The notes beneath the pieces are model-generated. The model made no database searches. It saw only the letters and a program-made list of their open reading frames with translations, and was not told where the DNA came from. This document shows, one piece after another, positions 1 through 8,304 of a stretch of DNA of 64,000 nt. How positions within the stretch are numbered: the first letter of the stretch is position 1; every line of letters starts with the position of its first letter. The position numbers and the translations under genes were made by a program. Source of the stretch: Lentzea terrae (GTDB lineage Bacteria; Actinomycetota; Actinomycetes; Mycobacteriales; Pseudonocardiaceae); assembly GCF_003265345.1 (NCBI RefSeq), contig NZ_QFWW01000020.1, positions 604,346 through 668,345 on the forward strand, written 5' to 3'.

Positions 1-2
1 AC

Positions 3-740
3 ATCCAGAGTTCCAGCCCCGCCCCCCTGCCCGACGCGCTCGACCATCCACTCAGCCGGTATGCGCGGGCCTATGCGTCCGGCGACGGACAGCAGCTCGC
101 GGAGTCGCTGCCGGCAGCACTGTCCTCACTGGACGATCCACACCTCAAGGCGTTCCTCGGGTTGATGCCCGCCGGCACGCTCCTCGGAATCGGGCACTTC
201 GCGCAGGTCGACCAGCAGGTCGGCGAGCTGGTCGAGCGGTATCGCGAGTTCGGGCCACCCACCCTGCTGCACTGGGCGTTGCAGACCCTGGGCTACAGCG
301 CGATGTTCCAGGGACGTGATCCGGATCCGTTCTTCGACGAGGCCGCGGACGTCGAGCTGCCGCCGGGCACGTTGTCCGCCAACAAGACGACCGAGGCGCG
401 CCGGGCGTTTCGGCGAGGAGACCGGGACAAGGCGTTCGAGTTGCTCGCGGCGCACATCGACGAGCTGCTGGAGACCGGCAACGTCGTGGCGGCCAGCGTC
501 GTGGCGGTCGAGTTCATCGCGATCGCCAAGGCCACCATGCGCGAGGAAGCGACGCGGGTACTCGGTTATTTGAAGCACGCCAACGACTTCGGAGCGCTAG
601 CGGCTGAGCGACTCGTCACGGACATCACCACGACGGCACCGGGCATGGACGACCGCGCGGCGTTGCGCTACATGCGGGCAGCGCTCAGCGCAGACCGTGC
701 GCGATCCGGGTCACGAAGGCCACCAGCCGGTCAGGGGTGA
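3..740 (+). CDS. C-terminal part of an unidentified protein (5' end outside window)
   Basis: The reading frame is open from the left edge to a TGA at 738-740, giving about 245 residues with no internal stop. The visible part is rich in Ala, Leu, Glu and Asp, predicted largely helical, with no catalytic motif, signal peptide or membrane segment. Segments such as ARRAFRRGDRDKAFELLA resemble TPR-like helical repeats, as found in the C-terminal halves of large actinobacterial ATPase regulators, but I do not recognise the family. Its last 56 bases run through the 3' end of the convergent TetR gene, so the final residues (Arg/Ser/Pro-rich) may be a readthrough tail. The true start lies outside the window. 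Confidence 0.6.
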   Translation: MQSSSPAPLPDALDHPLSRYARAYASGDGQQLAESLPAALSSLDDPHLKAFLGLMPAGTLLGIGHFAQVDQQVGELVERYREFGPPTLLHWALQTLGYSAMFQGRDPDPFFDEAADVELPPGTLSANKTTEARRAFRRGDRDKAFELLAAHIDELLETGNVVAASVVAVEFIAIAKATMREEATRVLGYLKHANDFGALAAERLVTDITTTAPGMDDRAALRYMRAALSADRARSGSRRPPAGQG

Positions 741-1296
741 ACTTCTCCGGGTCGGTCAGGACGAGCCGGCCCGACATCTCGGCGAGGGCGAGCATCGCGT
801 GGCCCAGGAGGTCCGCGTCGAGGTCGTCGAGGCCGCCCAGCTCCTTCAGGCCGAGCGCCGCGAGATCCTCGATCTGGGCCAGGACGCCCGCGCGCACCAG
901 TTCGACCTGGGCGCGGAACTCGTGCGGCGTGCCCTCTGGCGGGAGGAGCACCAGGCGCCAGCGGTCCGGGGCCTCGACGACGGCGTGCACGAAGACGCGC
1001 ACGGCGTCGGCGAAGGCGTCGTCCGGGGAGCGGGTGGCGAAGTCGGTCGGGAGGGCGGCGATGACCTGCTCGGTGGCTCGGGCCGCCTCGCGCTCCAACA
1101 GGGCGCTGATCAGCTCGGCGCGGTTGGCGAAGAGGTCGTAGAGGACGGGTTTGGTCACCTGGGCCTGTTTGGCGACGGATTCCATCGTCACCGTGTCGAA
1201 GCCTGCCGGAATCAGGCTCAGGGCGGCGTCCAGCAGCTGCTCGCGGCGCTGTTCGGGCGGCAGGCGGCGAGCGTACTTCCGGCGCGTTGTGCTCAC
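685..1296 (-). CDS. TetR/AcrR family transcriptional regulator
   Basis: 203 residues with a GTG start at 1296. Residues about 15-60 form the TetR helix-turn-helix, with the typical ending VTKPVLYDLFANRAEL. The C-terminal half is a helical ligand domain without a recognisable specificity motif. It is divergent from the diiron protein gene at 1367, and the 70-bp gap carries two copies of a 16-bp palindrome that probably form its operator. The expected role is autorepression and control of the 1367-4801 operon in response to a hydrophobic substrate. Family membership is clear; the ligand is unknown. Confidence 0.9.
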   Translation of the reverse strand: MSTTRRKYARRLPPEQRREQLLDAALSLIPAGFDTVTMESVAKQAQVTKPVLYDLFANRAELISALLEREAARATEQVIAALPTDFATRSPDDAFADAVRVFVHAVVEAPDRWRLVLLPPEGTPHEFRAQVELVRAGVLAQIEDLAALGLKELGGLDDLDADLLGHAMLALAEMSGRLVLTDPEKFTPDRLVAFVTRIAHGLR

Positions 1297-1307
1297 GGGT
1301 CCATATT

Positions 1308-1348
1308 GCTACGGTGGCGTAGCTTTCACAAAGCTACGCGGGCGTAGT
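1308..1348. promoter_or_regulatory. Tandem palindromic operator between TetR gene and oxygenase-like operon
   Basis: Two copies of GCTACG-N4-CGTAG(C/T), at 1308-1323 and 1333-1348, start 25 bp apart. Their inner half-sites also form a perfect 9-bp inverted repeat, CGTAGCTTT-CAC-AAAGCTACG, at 1318-1338. The block lies 12 bp upstream of the TetR start and 19 bp upstream of the start at 1367. Four half-sites in the intergenic region of a divergent TetR pair is the usual layout of a TetR operator bound by two dimers. The sequence is observed; binding is inferred. Confidence 0.8.
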
Positions 1349-1366
1349 AATTGGCGGAGGTATGCG

Positions 1367-2224
1367 ATGGAGCCGGACAACCTCGTTCTGCAACCGCGTG
1401 ACGTGCAGTTCGACTGGTCGACCCTGCCGATGCACTGGGTCCCGGACGAGCCGGTGGCCACGCACGTCATGAACGTCCTGCACCTGCTGTTGCCGGAGGG
1501 CGAGCGGTGGTTCGTCCGGACGTTCCAGCAGGCCGTGCCGCTGATCAGGGACGACACGCTGCGCGAGGACGTGCTCGGGTTCATCGGGCAGGAGGCGATG
1601 CACGCCGAGGCGCACAGCGAGGTGCTCGACCACCTGCTCGCGAACGGGCTGGACCCGCGGCCGTTCACGCGGCAGATGGAGCACGTGTTCCGGCGGATCC
1701 TCGGGCCGAAGCCGGGCCTGAGCGAGGAGCAGGCGCGCGAGCAGCTCATCGAGCGGGTCGCGATCGTGGCGGCCGTCGAGCACTTCACGGCGTATCTGGG
1801 CGACTGGTTGCTGAACGCCGACGCGCTCGACCGGGCCGGCATCCACCCGGTGATGCTCGACCTGCTGCGCTGGCACGCCGCCGAGGAGGTCGAGCACCGC
1901 AGCGTCGCGTACGACCTGATGTGCCACCTCGACCGCCGGTACGTGCGGCGCGCGCGGACGATGCTGCTGGTCGCGCCGGTGCTGTTCTGGCTGTGGGTCC
2001 GCGGCGCGGTGTTCATGGTGCGCGCGGACAAGACCACCAAGGTGCGACTGACCTGGCGTGAGGCGATGCGGGCCGGGCGGCGGGGGTTGCTGCCGAAGCT
2101 GTCGGAGATCTTCCGGGCGTTCCTGCGGTACTTCCACCCGGCCTACCACCCGAAGCAGGAAGGGTCGACGGCACAGGCCGTTGCTTGTCTGGCGTCGTCA
2201 CCGGCAGCCAGGGAGGCGCACTGA
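1367..2224 (+). CDS. Ferritin-like diiron protein of the PF10118 'metal-dependent hydrolase' family
   Basis: 285 residues; ATG at 1367 chosen because GGCGGAGG (1353-1360) sits 6 nt upstream and the family begins with the following DWSTLPMHWVPDEP region. Metal-ligand patterns are visible: EGERWF, then GQEAMHAEAH, then AAVEHF, then WHAAEEVEHR. This is the glutamate/EXXH arrangement of a four-helix diiron site. The family is usually annotated as a hydrolase, but the metal site looks oxygenase-like. The next gene encodes a flavin/[2Fe-2S] reductase, a natural electron donor, and the third gene an epoxide-hydrolase-like fusion. I infer an oxidative role on a lipophilic substrate under TetR control. 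Confidence 0.82.
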   Translation: MEPDNLVLQPRDVQFDWSTLPMHWVPDEPVATHVMNVLHLLLPEGERWFVRTFQQAVPLIRDDTLREDVLGFIGQEAMHAEAHSEVLDHLLANGLDPRPFTRQMEHVFRRILGPKPGLSEEQAREQLIERVAIVAAVEHFTAYLGDWLLNADALDRAGIHPVMLDLLRWHAAEEVEHRSVAYDLMCHLDRRYVRRARTMLLVAPVLFWLWVRGAVFMVRADKTTKVRLTWREAMRAGRRGLLPKLSEIFRAFLRYFHPAYHPKQEGSTAQAVACLASSPAAREAH

Positions 2225-2288
2225 TGCTGGGTAGCGCGATGTGGGGCGGAGCTTCGAGCCCTCTCACGCCGCACGAAGAGGCGGCCCG

Positions 2289-3185
2289 ATGCTGCAGAGT
2301 CTGACTCGGTTCGGCGAGCTGTACGACCGCGCCGTCACCCGGTTCGGCGGCCGCGCGCGTCCCGGAACAGCCCGGGATGCCTTGTGGCTCAACGTTGTCG
2401 AACGCTCACAAGTAGCGGACGACGTCGTCAGCCTCCGGTGCGGCGGCACCGCCCTCCCCGCCTGGCAGCCCGGCTGCCACCTCGACCTGCACCTGCCCAG
2501 CGGCCTGCGGCGTCAGTACTCCCTGTGCGGCGACCCGGCCGACCCCACCTACCGGATCGCCGTCCGCACTGTCGGCGCCGGATCACGCGAGGTGCAGGCG
2601 TTGCAGGTCGGCGACCGGATCCAGGTGCGCGGCCCGCGCAACGCGTTCCCGTTCGCCGGCATCGGGCCGGTGGTGTTCGTGGCGGGCGGTATCGGGATCA
2701 CGCCGATCCTGCCCATGGTCCACGCGGCCGCCAAGGCGGGCCTGGACTGGCGGCTCGTCTACTGCGGGCGGTCGACGAAAGCCATGCCGTTCCTCGACGA
2801 ACTGCCGATCGGCCGGGTCGACATCAGGATCGGACGCGGCGGGCCACTCCTCCGCGACGCGCACCCGAACGGCGCGGTCTACTGCTGCGGCCCGTCGTCG
2901 ATGCTCGGACAGGTCCGCTCCGAGTTCGCATCGCGCTGGCTGCACTTCGAACGCTTCCGCCCGCCACCGATCGTCGACGGCCGGCCGTTCACGGTCGAAC
3001 TGCGGCGCAGCGGGGTATCCCTGGAGGTGCCCGCCGACCGGTCGGCCCTCGACGTGATCAGGGACTTCTGGCCGTCGGTCGCCTACTCGTGCCGGCGGGG
3101 GTTCTGCGGCACGTGCGACGTGGGCGGCGTGCGGATCTGCGTGGACCGGCCGGCCGGTGACCGACTCGTGTTGGAGGAACTGTGA
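2289..3185 (+). CDS. Flavin/NAD oxidoreductase with C-terminal [2Fe-2S] ferredoxin domain
   Basis: 298 residues from ATG 2289, preceded by GAAGAGGCGG (2275-2284); an in-frame GTG at 2241 is a less likely start. Layout is that of phthalate-dioxygenase-reductase proteins: a flavin-binding barrel with RQYSLCG (about residues 78-84), a nucleotide-binding domain beginning VVFVAGGIGITPI, and a C-terminal plant-type ferredoxin with CRRGFCGTC (C-X4-C-X2-C) plus a later Cys in RICVD. It would carry electrons from NAD(P)H to an oxygenase. The stop overlaps the next start as GTGA (3182-3185), so translation is coupled. The obvious partner is the diiron protein just upstream. Confidence 0.88.
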   Translation: MLQSLTRFGELYDRAVTRFGGRARPGTARDALWLNVVERSQVADDVVSLRCGGTALPAWQPGCHLDLHLPSGLRRQYSLCGDPADPTYRIAVRTVGAGSREVQALQVGDRIQVRGPRNAFPFAGIGPVVFVAGGIGITPILPMVHAAAKAGLDWRLVYCGRSTKAMPFLDELPIGRVDIRIGRGGPLLRDAHPNGAVYCCGPSSMLGQVRSEFASRWLHFERFRPPPIVDGRPFTVELRRSGVSLEVPADRSALDVIRDFWPSVAYSCRRGFCGTCDVGGVRICVDRPAGDRLVLEEL

Positions 3186-4801
3186 AGGTGCGTTCCGGAG
3201 AAGTCGAACTGGCCGTGCAGGTGCGCGGCGAACAAGGGCCGACCGTGGTCCTGGTGCACGGATACCCGGACACGCACGTCGTGTGGGACCGCGTGGCAGC
3301 GTTGCTGGAGAAGGACTTCCGGGTCGTCACCTACGACGTGCGCGGTGCCGGCGACTCGACGCCGCCATCCGCTGAGGACGGTTATCGGCTGGAGCACCTC
3401 GCGCAGGACCTGTTCGCGGTGATCGACGCGGTCAGCCCGGACGAGCCGGTGCACCTCGTCGGCCACGACTGGGGCTCGATCCAGGCCTGGGAGGCCGTGA
3501 CCACGCCCGGCGCGCGGATCGCCACGTTCACCTCGATCTCCGGGCCGTGCCTCGACCACATGGGCCACTGGTCGCGGAAGGGCTTGTCGATCGCTCACAT
3601 CCGGCAGTTCCTGAGGTCCTGGTACATCGGCGCGTTCCACCTGCCGGTCGTCGCGCCGCTGTTCTGGCGTCTCTACCTCGGCCCGCGCTGGGGAGGCGTG
3701 CTGAAGCGGCTCGAAGGCGTCGAGGCAACGCCCGCGCGCACGATCACCAGGGACGCCGTGCGCGGAATCTCGTTGTACCGGGCCAACATCCGCCAGGTCA
3801 TGCGTTCGCCGCGGCACCGCACGGCACCCATGCCGGTCCAGGTCGTCCAGCCGACGCGCGACCGCTACGTCCGCACCGAGCCGCTCGACCTGGAGCGCTG
3901 GGTACCGGCACTGCGGCGCCGCAAGATCGCGGCGGGGCACTGGGCACCGTTGAGCCACCCGCACCAGCTCGCCCGCATGATCAGCGAGTTCGTGCAGGAC
4001 TCCACTCCCCCGCGCGAGCTCGTGGTGATCACCGGTGGCGGCAGCGGCATCGGCCGGGCGACCGCGGTGGCGTTCGCCGAAGCGGGCGCGAAGGTCGTCG
4101 TGTCCGATGTGGACTTCGCGGCGGCCAAGGAGACCGCGGAGATCGTCGGCGGCCACGCGTACGAGGTCGACGTGCGCTCAGAAGAAGCGGTGCGGACGTG
4201 GGCGCAGCAGGTCGCCGAGGAGCACGGTGTGCCGGATGTTGTCGTTAACAACGCTGGTATAGGCCACTCCGGGTCGTTCCTGTCGACCTCGACGGAGCAG
4301 TGGCAGCGGGTGCTGGACGTCAACCTGTGGGGTGTCGTGCACGGCTGCCGCGCGTTCGGCGAACTGATGGTCGAACGCGGCGAGGGCGGTCACATCGTGA
4401 ACCTGTCCTCGGCGGCGGCCTACCTGCCGTCGAAGATCCTCTCCGCATACGCGACCAGCAAGGCCGCGGTGTTCATGCTCTCGGACTGCCTGCGGGCCGA
4501 GCTCGCGCCGCACGCGATCGGCGTGAGCGCGATCTGCCCGGGACTCGTGAACACGAACATCACGGCCACCACGACGTTCTCCGGCGTCAGCGCCGAGGAA
4601 CAGCGCCGCAAGCAGGCCCGCGCGTCCCGCATCTACGCCAAACGCGGCTTCGGCCCCGAGGGCGTGGCCGGCGAGATCGTGCGCGCGGTTCGCCGCAACC
4701 GGCCGGTGGTGCCGGTGACGGTCGAGGCGAAGGCGGCACGTCTCGCGAGCCGGGTCGCACCAGGTCTGCTGCGCACGTTCGCCAAGCTGGACGTCGGCTG
4801 A
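3182..4801 (+). CDS. ephD: EphD-like fusion: alpha/beta (epoxide) hydrolase plus short-chain dehydrogenase
   Basis: 539 residues, GTG start inside the GTGA overlap with the reductase. Residues 1 to about 275 are an alpha/beta hydrolase with oxyanion motif HGYPDT and nucleophile motif GHDWGS; the nucleophile is Asp96, as in epoxide hydrolases. From about 280 an SDR domain follows, with TGGGSGIG (284-291), NNAG, Ser in NLSS, and YATSK (Tyr423, Lys427). This two-domain order is that of EphD, which in mycobacteria affects mycolic acid composition. Here it sits with a diiron protein and a reductase, suggesting oxidation, ring opening or ester cleavage, then dehydrogenation. The exact substrate cannot be read from sequence. 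Confidence 0.87.
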   Translation: MKVRSGEVELAVQVRGEQGPTVVLVHGYPDTHVVWDRVAALLEKDFRVVTYDVRGAGDSTPPSAEDGYRLEHLAQDLFAVIDAVSPDEPVHLVGHDWGSIQAWEAVTTPGARIATFTSISGPCLDHMGHWSRKGLSIAHIRQFLRSWYIGAFHLPVVAPLFWRLYLGPRWGGVLKRLEGVEATPARTITRDAVRGISLYRANIRQVMRSPRHRTAPMPVQVVQPTRDRYVRTEPLDLERWVPALRRRKIAAGHWAPLSHPHQLARMISEFVQDSTPPRELVVITGGGSGIGRATAVAFAEAGAKVVVSDVDFAAAKETAEIVGGHAYEVDVRSEEAVRTWAQQVAEEHGVPDVVVNNAGIGHSGSFLSTSTEQWQRVLDVNLWGVVHGCRAFGELMVERGEGGHIVNLSSAAAYLPSKILSAYATSKAAVFMLSDCLRAELAPHAIGVSAICPGLVNTNITATTTFSGVSAEEQRRKQARASRIYAKRGFGPEGVAGEIVRAVRRNRPVVPVTVEAKAARLASRVAPGLLRTFAKLDVG

Positions 4802-4816
4802 CTCGCCAGCCGAGTC
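4800..4816. terminator. Weak hairpin at the end of the ephD operon
   Basis: GACTCG-CCAGC-CGAGTC forms a 6-bp stem starting at the ephD stop codon, in the short gap before the convergent TPR gene. There is no T-tract, so assignment as a terminator is tentative. Confidence 0.3.
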
Positions 4817-4846
4817 GCAGCCGGCGTGCCGAGCTCGTCCGTCCAT

Positions 4847-5242
4847 CTAGACCTCGGTTGGTTCGCCACCGAAAGCAGCGGCGAGCCGGAGCCAGGGCGC
4901 GGCCTCCTCCGGCCGTCCCTGCCGCTCCAGCGTGCGCCCGAGCAGCAGGTGCGCGTAGTGCTCGACCGGATTGCGGTCCACGATCACCCGCAGCCGCGCC
5001 TCTGCCTTGCCCAGCTGGGCCGAGTGGTAGTAGGCGCGGGCCAGCAGCAGCCAGAGGTCCGTCTGGAACGGCACTTCCTCGACGACCTCCGCGAGCAGCC
5101 GCGCGGCCTTGACGTAGTCGCAGGCCTCGAACAGCAGTTGTGCGCGTTCCCACTTGTCCGCCGCGGTCTCCACGTGGCCTGTGTCGAACAACCGCGTCGC
5201 GGTGACCCAGCGATCTTCCGCCACCTGACCGAAGTCGTACAT
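4847..5242 (-). CDS. Small tetratricopeptide-repeat protein
   Basis: 131 residues. The ATG at 5242 is preceded on the minus strand by AGGGAGG at 5-9 nt, a strong ribosome site, so I end the gene here although the frame stays open further upstream. Two to three TPR-like helix pairs are visible (AADKWERAQLLFEACDY; TDLWLLLARAYYHSAQLG; HYAHLLLGRTLERQGR). Similar short TPR proteins of actinobacteria accompany other small genes and probably act as scaffolds. It follows the frameshifted gene at 5301-5644 on the same strand with a 58-bp gap, so the two are likely one transcript. Confidence 0.8.
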   Translation of the reverse strand: MYDFGQVAEDRWVTATRLFDTGHVETAADKWERAQLLFEACDYVKAARLLAEVVEEVPFQTDLWLLLARAYYHSAQLGKAEARLRVIVDRNPVEHYAHLLLGRTLERQGRPEEAAPWLRLAAAFGGEPTEV

Positions 5243-5300
5243 GTCGAACCTCCCTTCCGGACGCCTACAACGCCGCCCGCCGGGAGGTATTCCCGGCGCG

Positions 5301-5644
5301 CTACCAGCCCTCGTCGCGCATGATCGGCCGGTCCGTCTCCTCCTCGCGTCTCGGTACCTCCGCGCGATCTCGCGCAGAGCGCCGGCCGCGAGCCGCACGT
5401 TCTCGCTGTTGTCCGCGGCCAGGCGCTTCATGAACTCGGCCGTGATCCGGAACTCGGTGCCGACCTGGTCGAACAGGTACCTGCCACCGGGTCCGTGGGC
5501 GTCACCGCTGAGAAAGGCGTCGTTCTCCTTCTCCAGCGCACCCACGAGCCACCCGTGCACCGAGTCGAGCGAACCCGCGACATCCGACTCCAGCGTCTTC
5601 GCGGCATCGACGAGGTTCGTCACTTCGACGGCGAATCGATCCAT
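5301..5644 (-). pseudogene. Small helical (WXG-like) protein gene with apparent frameshift near its 3' end
   Basis: From ATG 5644 the frame encodes about 97 residues of helical protein (MDRFAVEVTNLVDAAKTLE..., with a GW at the helix turn). After about 5354 the frame switches: the original frame becomes full of rare codons (AGG, AGA, ATA, TCA, CCT, TGT) and runs into the TPR gene, whereas the frame offset by two bases reads EEETDRPIMRDEGW and a TAG at 5301-5303 with G or C at every third position. The intact gene would be about 113 residues. Size and the GW suggest a WXG100/ESX-like helical hairpin, but this is a guess. Either a real 2-mod-3 indel or a sequencing error explains it. Confidence 0.6.
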
Positions 5645-5671
5645 GGCTGCAAACCAGCGCCAACCGGCAGA

Positions 5672-7126
5672 TCAACTCCGGCGATCAGCGGAAAGAGGCA
5701 CGAACCGGTGGTCCTGCCAGATCCGCCGCGACTCCTCCTCCGGATACGCGGTCACCAGGTCCTCCACGTCGAACACCCGCGTCAGGCGTTCCGCGGAGTA
5801 AGCGGGCCAGCCCGGCTCACCGGTCGCCGCGAACCCCGTCCACGCCGCGCGCATCCGGGCGGACACCTCCGCCGCCACCGGCGTGAGCTCGCCGAGCACC
5901 GCGGCCGCCTGCCCGCGGTCGAGGTTGCCGAAGACCAGCGGCACGTCCACCCCGTGGCACGCGCGGAACACCTCGGTCGGCTCCCAGGCCACCACGTAGA
6001 CGTGCACCCGGCCGCCCGCCGCCACCTGAGCCTCCGCGAGGTGCAGCGACGGCATCCGGAACAACCAGTCCGAGCACACCAGCTCGAACAGCTCCTCCGG
6101 CGCCAGGTCCGGATAGGCGAGGCCGGGCGCGAACACCTCCAGCGCCGTCGACGCCTGCTCCGGCGTCACGCTGCCGGCCAGACCCTCGATCACCGACAAC
6201 AGCCGCTGCTCGTGGCGCGTGTGCCCGACGATCAGCTCGACGTCCCGCGCCGACCCCTGAGCCACCGCCTGCCACGGCGCGACCGGCAGCACGTCACCGT
6301 CCACGACCGGGGCGAACGGGATCTGCTTGTGCGCGGCCTGGCCCCAGCGGTCGGCGAACTGACCGATCTTGGCCATCACCTCGTCACCGGCGATCGGCAG
6401 CATCGCGGGCTCCACAGTGGACAGGTCCGCGACCGTCGCGCGCAGCCCCAGCTCGGCAGCGCACGTCGCGGCGATGTCGGCGGCCAGCTCCGGTGTGAAG
6501 AACGTGCCGGGCACGCTGCTCGCGATCGCCCGGTGGAACAACCCCGCCGCCCGCGGCATGGCCAGCAGGGCCGCGACCGAGCCACCGCCGGCCGACTGCC
6601 CGAAGACCGTCACGCGCGCCGGATCCCCGCCGAACGCGCGGATGTTGTCGCGCACCCACTCCAGCGCCGCGACCTGGTCCAGCAGGCCGCGGTTCGCGGG
6701 CGCGCCCTCGATCTGCGCGAAACCCTCGATCCCGACGCGGTAGTTGAACGTCGCCAGCACTACGCCGTCCAGCGCCAGCCGCGTGCCGTCGTACTCGGGC
6801 AGGCCGGACATGCCGACCGTGTAGGCACCACCCTGGATCCACACCATGACCGGCAGATCACCTGCCACGTCGGGCGACCAGACGTTCACCGTCAGCCAGT
6901 CGTCACCGGCCACACCCATGCCGTCCATGCCGAAGAACCCGGCCTGCGGTGGCGGCGGCCCGAACGCCACCGCCTCTCGCACACCGTCCCACGCGGCTGC
7001 CGGTCGGGGCGCGGCGAACCGCAGAGCACCAACCGGGGGCGCGGCGAACGGGATGCCGCGAAAGACCGCGACGCCCGATTCCACAGTGCCCCGAAGCAAT
7101 CCGCCGCTGACCCGAACCTCGACCAT
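5672..7126 (-). CDS. Carboxylesterase, type B family
   Basis: 484 residues, close to the usual length for bacterial type B carboxylesterases. The N-terminus GLLRGTVESGVAVFRGIPFAAPPVG is characteristic. The nucleophile is Ser178 in FGQSAGGG, the oxyanion-hole region is VWIQGGAYTVG, and a late HGVDVPLVFGN supplies the probable catalytic His. No signal peptide, so cytoplasmic. It would hydrolyse small esters; similar proteins are often called para-nitrobenzyl esterases. It stands between the frameshifted gene and a quinone oxidoreductase, all on the minus strand. Confidence 0.92.
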   Translation of the reverse strand: MVEVRVSGGLLRGTVESGVAVFRGIPFAAPPVGALRFAAPRPAAAWDGVREAVAFGPPPPQAGFFGMDGMGVAGDDWLTVNVWSPDVAGDLPVMVWIQGGAYTVGMSGLPEYDGTRLALDGVVLATFNYRVGIEGFAQIEGAPANRGLLDQVAALEWVRDNIRAFGGDPARVTVFGQSAGGGSVAALLAMPRAAGLFHRAIASSVPGTFFTPELAADIAATCAAELGLRATVADLSTVEPAMLPIAGDEVMAKIGQFADRWGQAAHKQIPFAPVVDGDVLPVAPWQAVAQGSARDVELIVGHTRHEQRLLSVIEGLAGSVTPEQASTALEVFAPGLAYPDLAPEELFELVCSDWLFRMPSLHLAEAQVAAGGRVHVYVVAWEPTEVFRACHGVDVPLVFGNLDRGQAAAVLGELTPVAAEVSARMRAAWTGFAATGEPGWPAYSAERLTRVFDVEDLVTAYPEEESRRIWQDHRFVPLSADRRS

Positions 7127-7168
7127 GGGCGGAGATGATCGCCGCCGCGGTCCCGCAACGCCAGGGAA

Positions 7169-8137
7169 TTAAGCCGTCACGACCACCTTCGCCCGCGCGT
7201 GCTCCGACTCCACGTGCCGGATCGCGTCGGGCACGTCGGTCAGCGGATAGGTCCGCTCGATCACCGGCACCAGCCGCCCCGACTCGGCGAGCTCCCGCAA
7301 CGCGGCCAGGTTCTCCTTGCTGGGCTTGGCTTCCAGCACCACGAGCCGCTGCCGGGCGAACGGTCCCAGCACCTTGCCCTGGATGATCAACCGGTACGGG
7401 CCGAACAGCGCACCACCCGTGAAGCTGCCGCCGCCGGACAACACCAGCACGCCGTCCGGGGTGAGGACGCTGCGCAACGAGCTCATCGACCGGTTCCCCA
7501 CGAGGTCGAAGATCAGGTCGTAGCGCTCGGAGCCCTGCGTGAAGTCCTCGGACCGGTAGTCGATGACGTGATCCGCGCCCACCGCACGCACCTGCTCGAC
7601 GTTGCGCGTGCTGCACACCCCGGTCACGATCGCCTTGCGCGCCTTGGCGATCTGCACGGCCATCAACCCGACGCCGCCGGACGCGCCGTTGATCAGCACC
7701 CGCTGCCCCGCTTGCAGGTCGCTCAGCCCCATCCACGCGGTGTTGCCCGCCAGCGGCAGCGTCGCCGCCTGCTCGAACGTCAGGTTCGACGGCTTGTGCT
7801 CCACCAGCTGCGCCGGCACCCGGACGTACTCGGCGAAGGACCCCTCGACCTCGCCGAACACCTCGTCGCCCACCTGCAGCAACCCGCTCACGCCCGGTCC
7901 GACCGCCTCGATCACGCCAGCGAAGTCGAGACCGCGGATCCGCGTCTTGGGCCCGCGCATCCCCAGGAACAGCCGCGCGAAGTACGGGTCACCGCGCATG
8001 ATGTGCCAGTCGGCGGCGTTCACCGACGACGCCCGCACCCGTACCAGCACCTCGCCCTCCGCCGGCACCGGCCGTTCGACCTCTCTGAGCTCCAACACGT
8101 CCGCCGAGCCGTACCTGTCCTGGACGATCGCCTTCAT
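7169..8137 (-). CDS. Zinc-independent quinone oxidoreductase-like MDR protein
   Basis: 322 residues. ATG at 8137 chosen because GAGGGAGG lies about 6 nt upstream and MKAIVQDRYGSADVLEL is the standard N-terminus of this group. The Rossmann motif INGASGGVGLMAVQIAKA marks the NAD(P)H site, and the C-terminus RHVESEHARAKVVV is typical. The structural and catalytic zinc cysteines of alcohol dehydrogenases are absent. It would reduce quinones or alpha,beta-unsaturated carbonyls. It lies 41 bp upstream of the carboxylesterase start and probably shares its transcript. Confidence 0.9.
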   Translation of the reverse strand: MKAIVQDRYGSADVLELREVERPVPAEGEVLVRVRASSVNAADWHIMRGDPYFARLFLGMRGPKTRIRGLDFAGVIEAVGPGVSGLLQVGDEVFGEVEGSFAEYVRVPAQLVEHKPSNLTFEQAATLPLAGNTAWMGLSDLQAGQRVLINGASGGVGLMAVQIAKARKAIVTGVCSTRNVEQVRAVGADHVIDYRSEDFTQGSERYDLIFDLVGNRSMSSLRSVLTPDGVLVLSGGGSFTGGALFGPYRLIIQGKVLGPFARQRLVVLEAKPSKENLAALRELAESGRLVPVIERTYPLTDVPDAIRHVESEHARAKVVVTA

Positions 8138-8304
8138 TGCGGCCTCCCTCGCTTGCCGCAGAAGGTAAGCCGCGCCAACGCTTTCCCACATCAGGGACGA
8201 CCCCTAGGGCGACCACCCGATGTCTGCGGACAAAGCGCGCGGAACGCCAGTTCGGACGGCGTTCCGCGCAGCGCTTGTGCCAGTTCCGGGACCTCCCGCG
8301 CAAA

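Noticed and set aside
4847..5644. A single 265-residue fusion of the small helical protein and the TPR protein.
   Set aside because: The joining 34 residues use rare codons, while a shifted frame shows normal bias and a stop, and the TPR part has its own strong ribosome site.
5495..7138. A 547-codon plus-strand frame opposite the carboxylesterase.
   Set aside because: The minus strand has full esterase motifs; the plus-strand product is Arg/His-rich without any domain.
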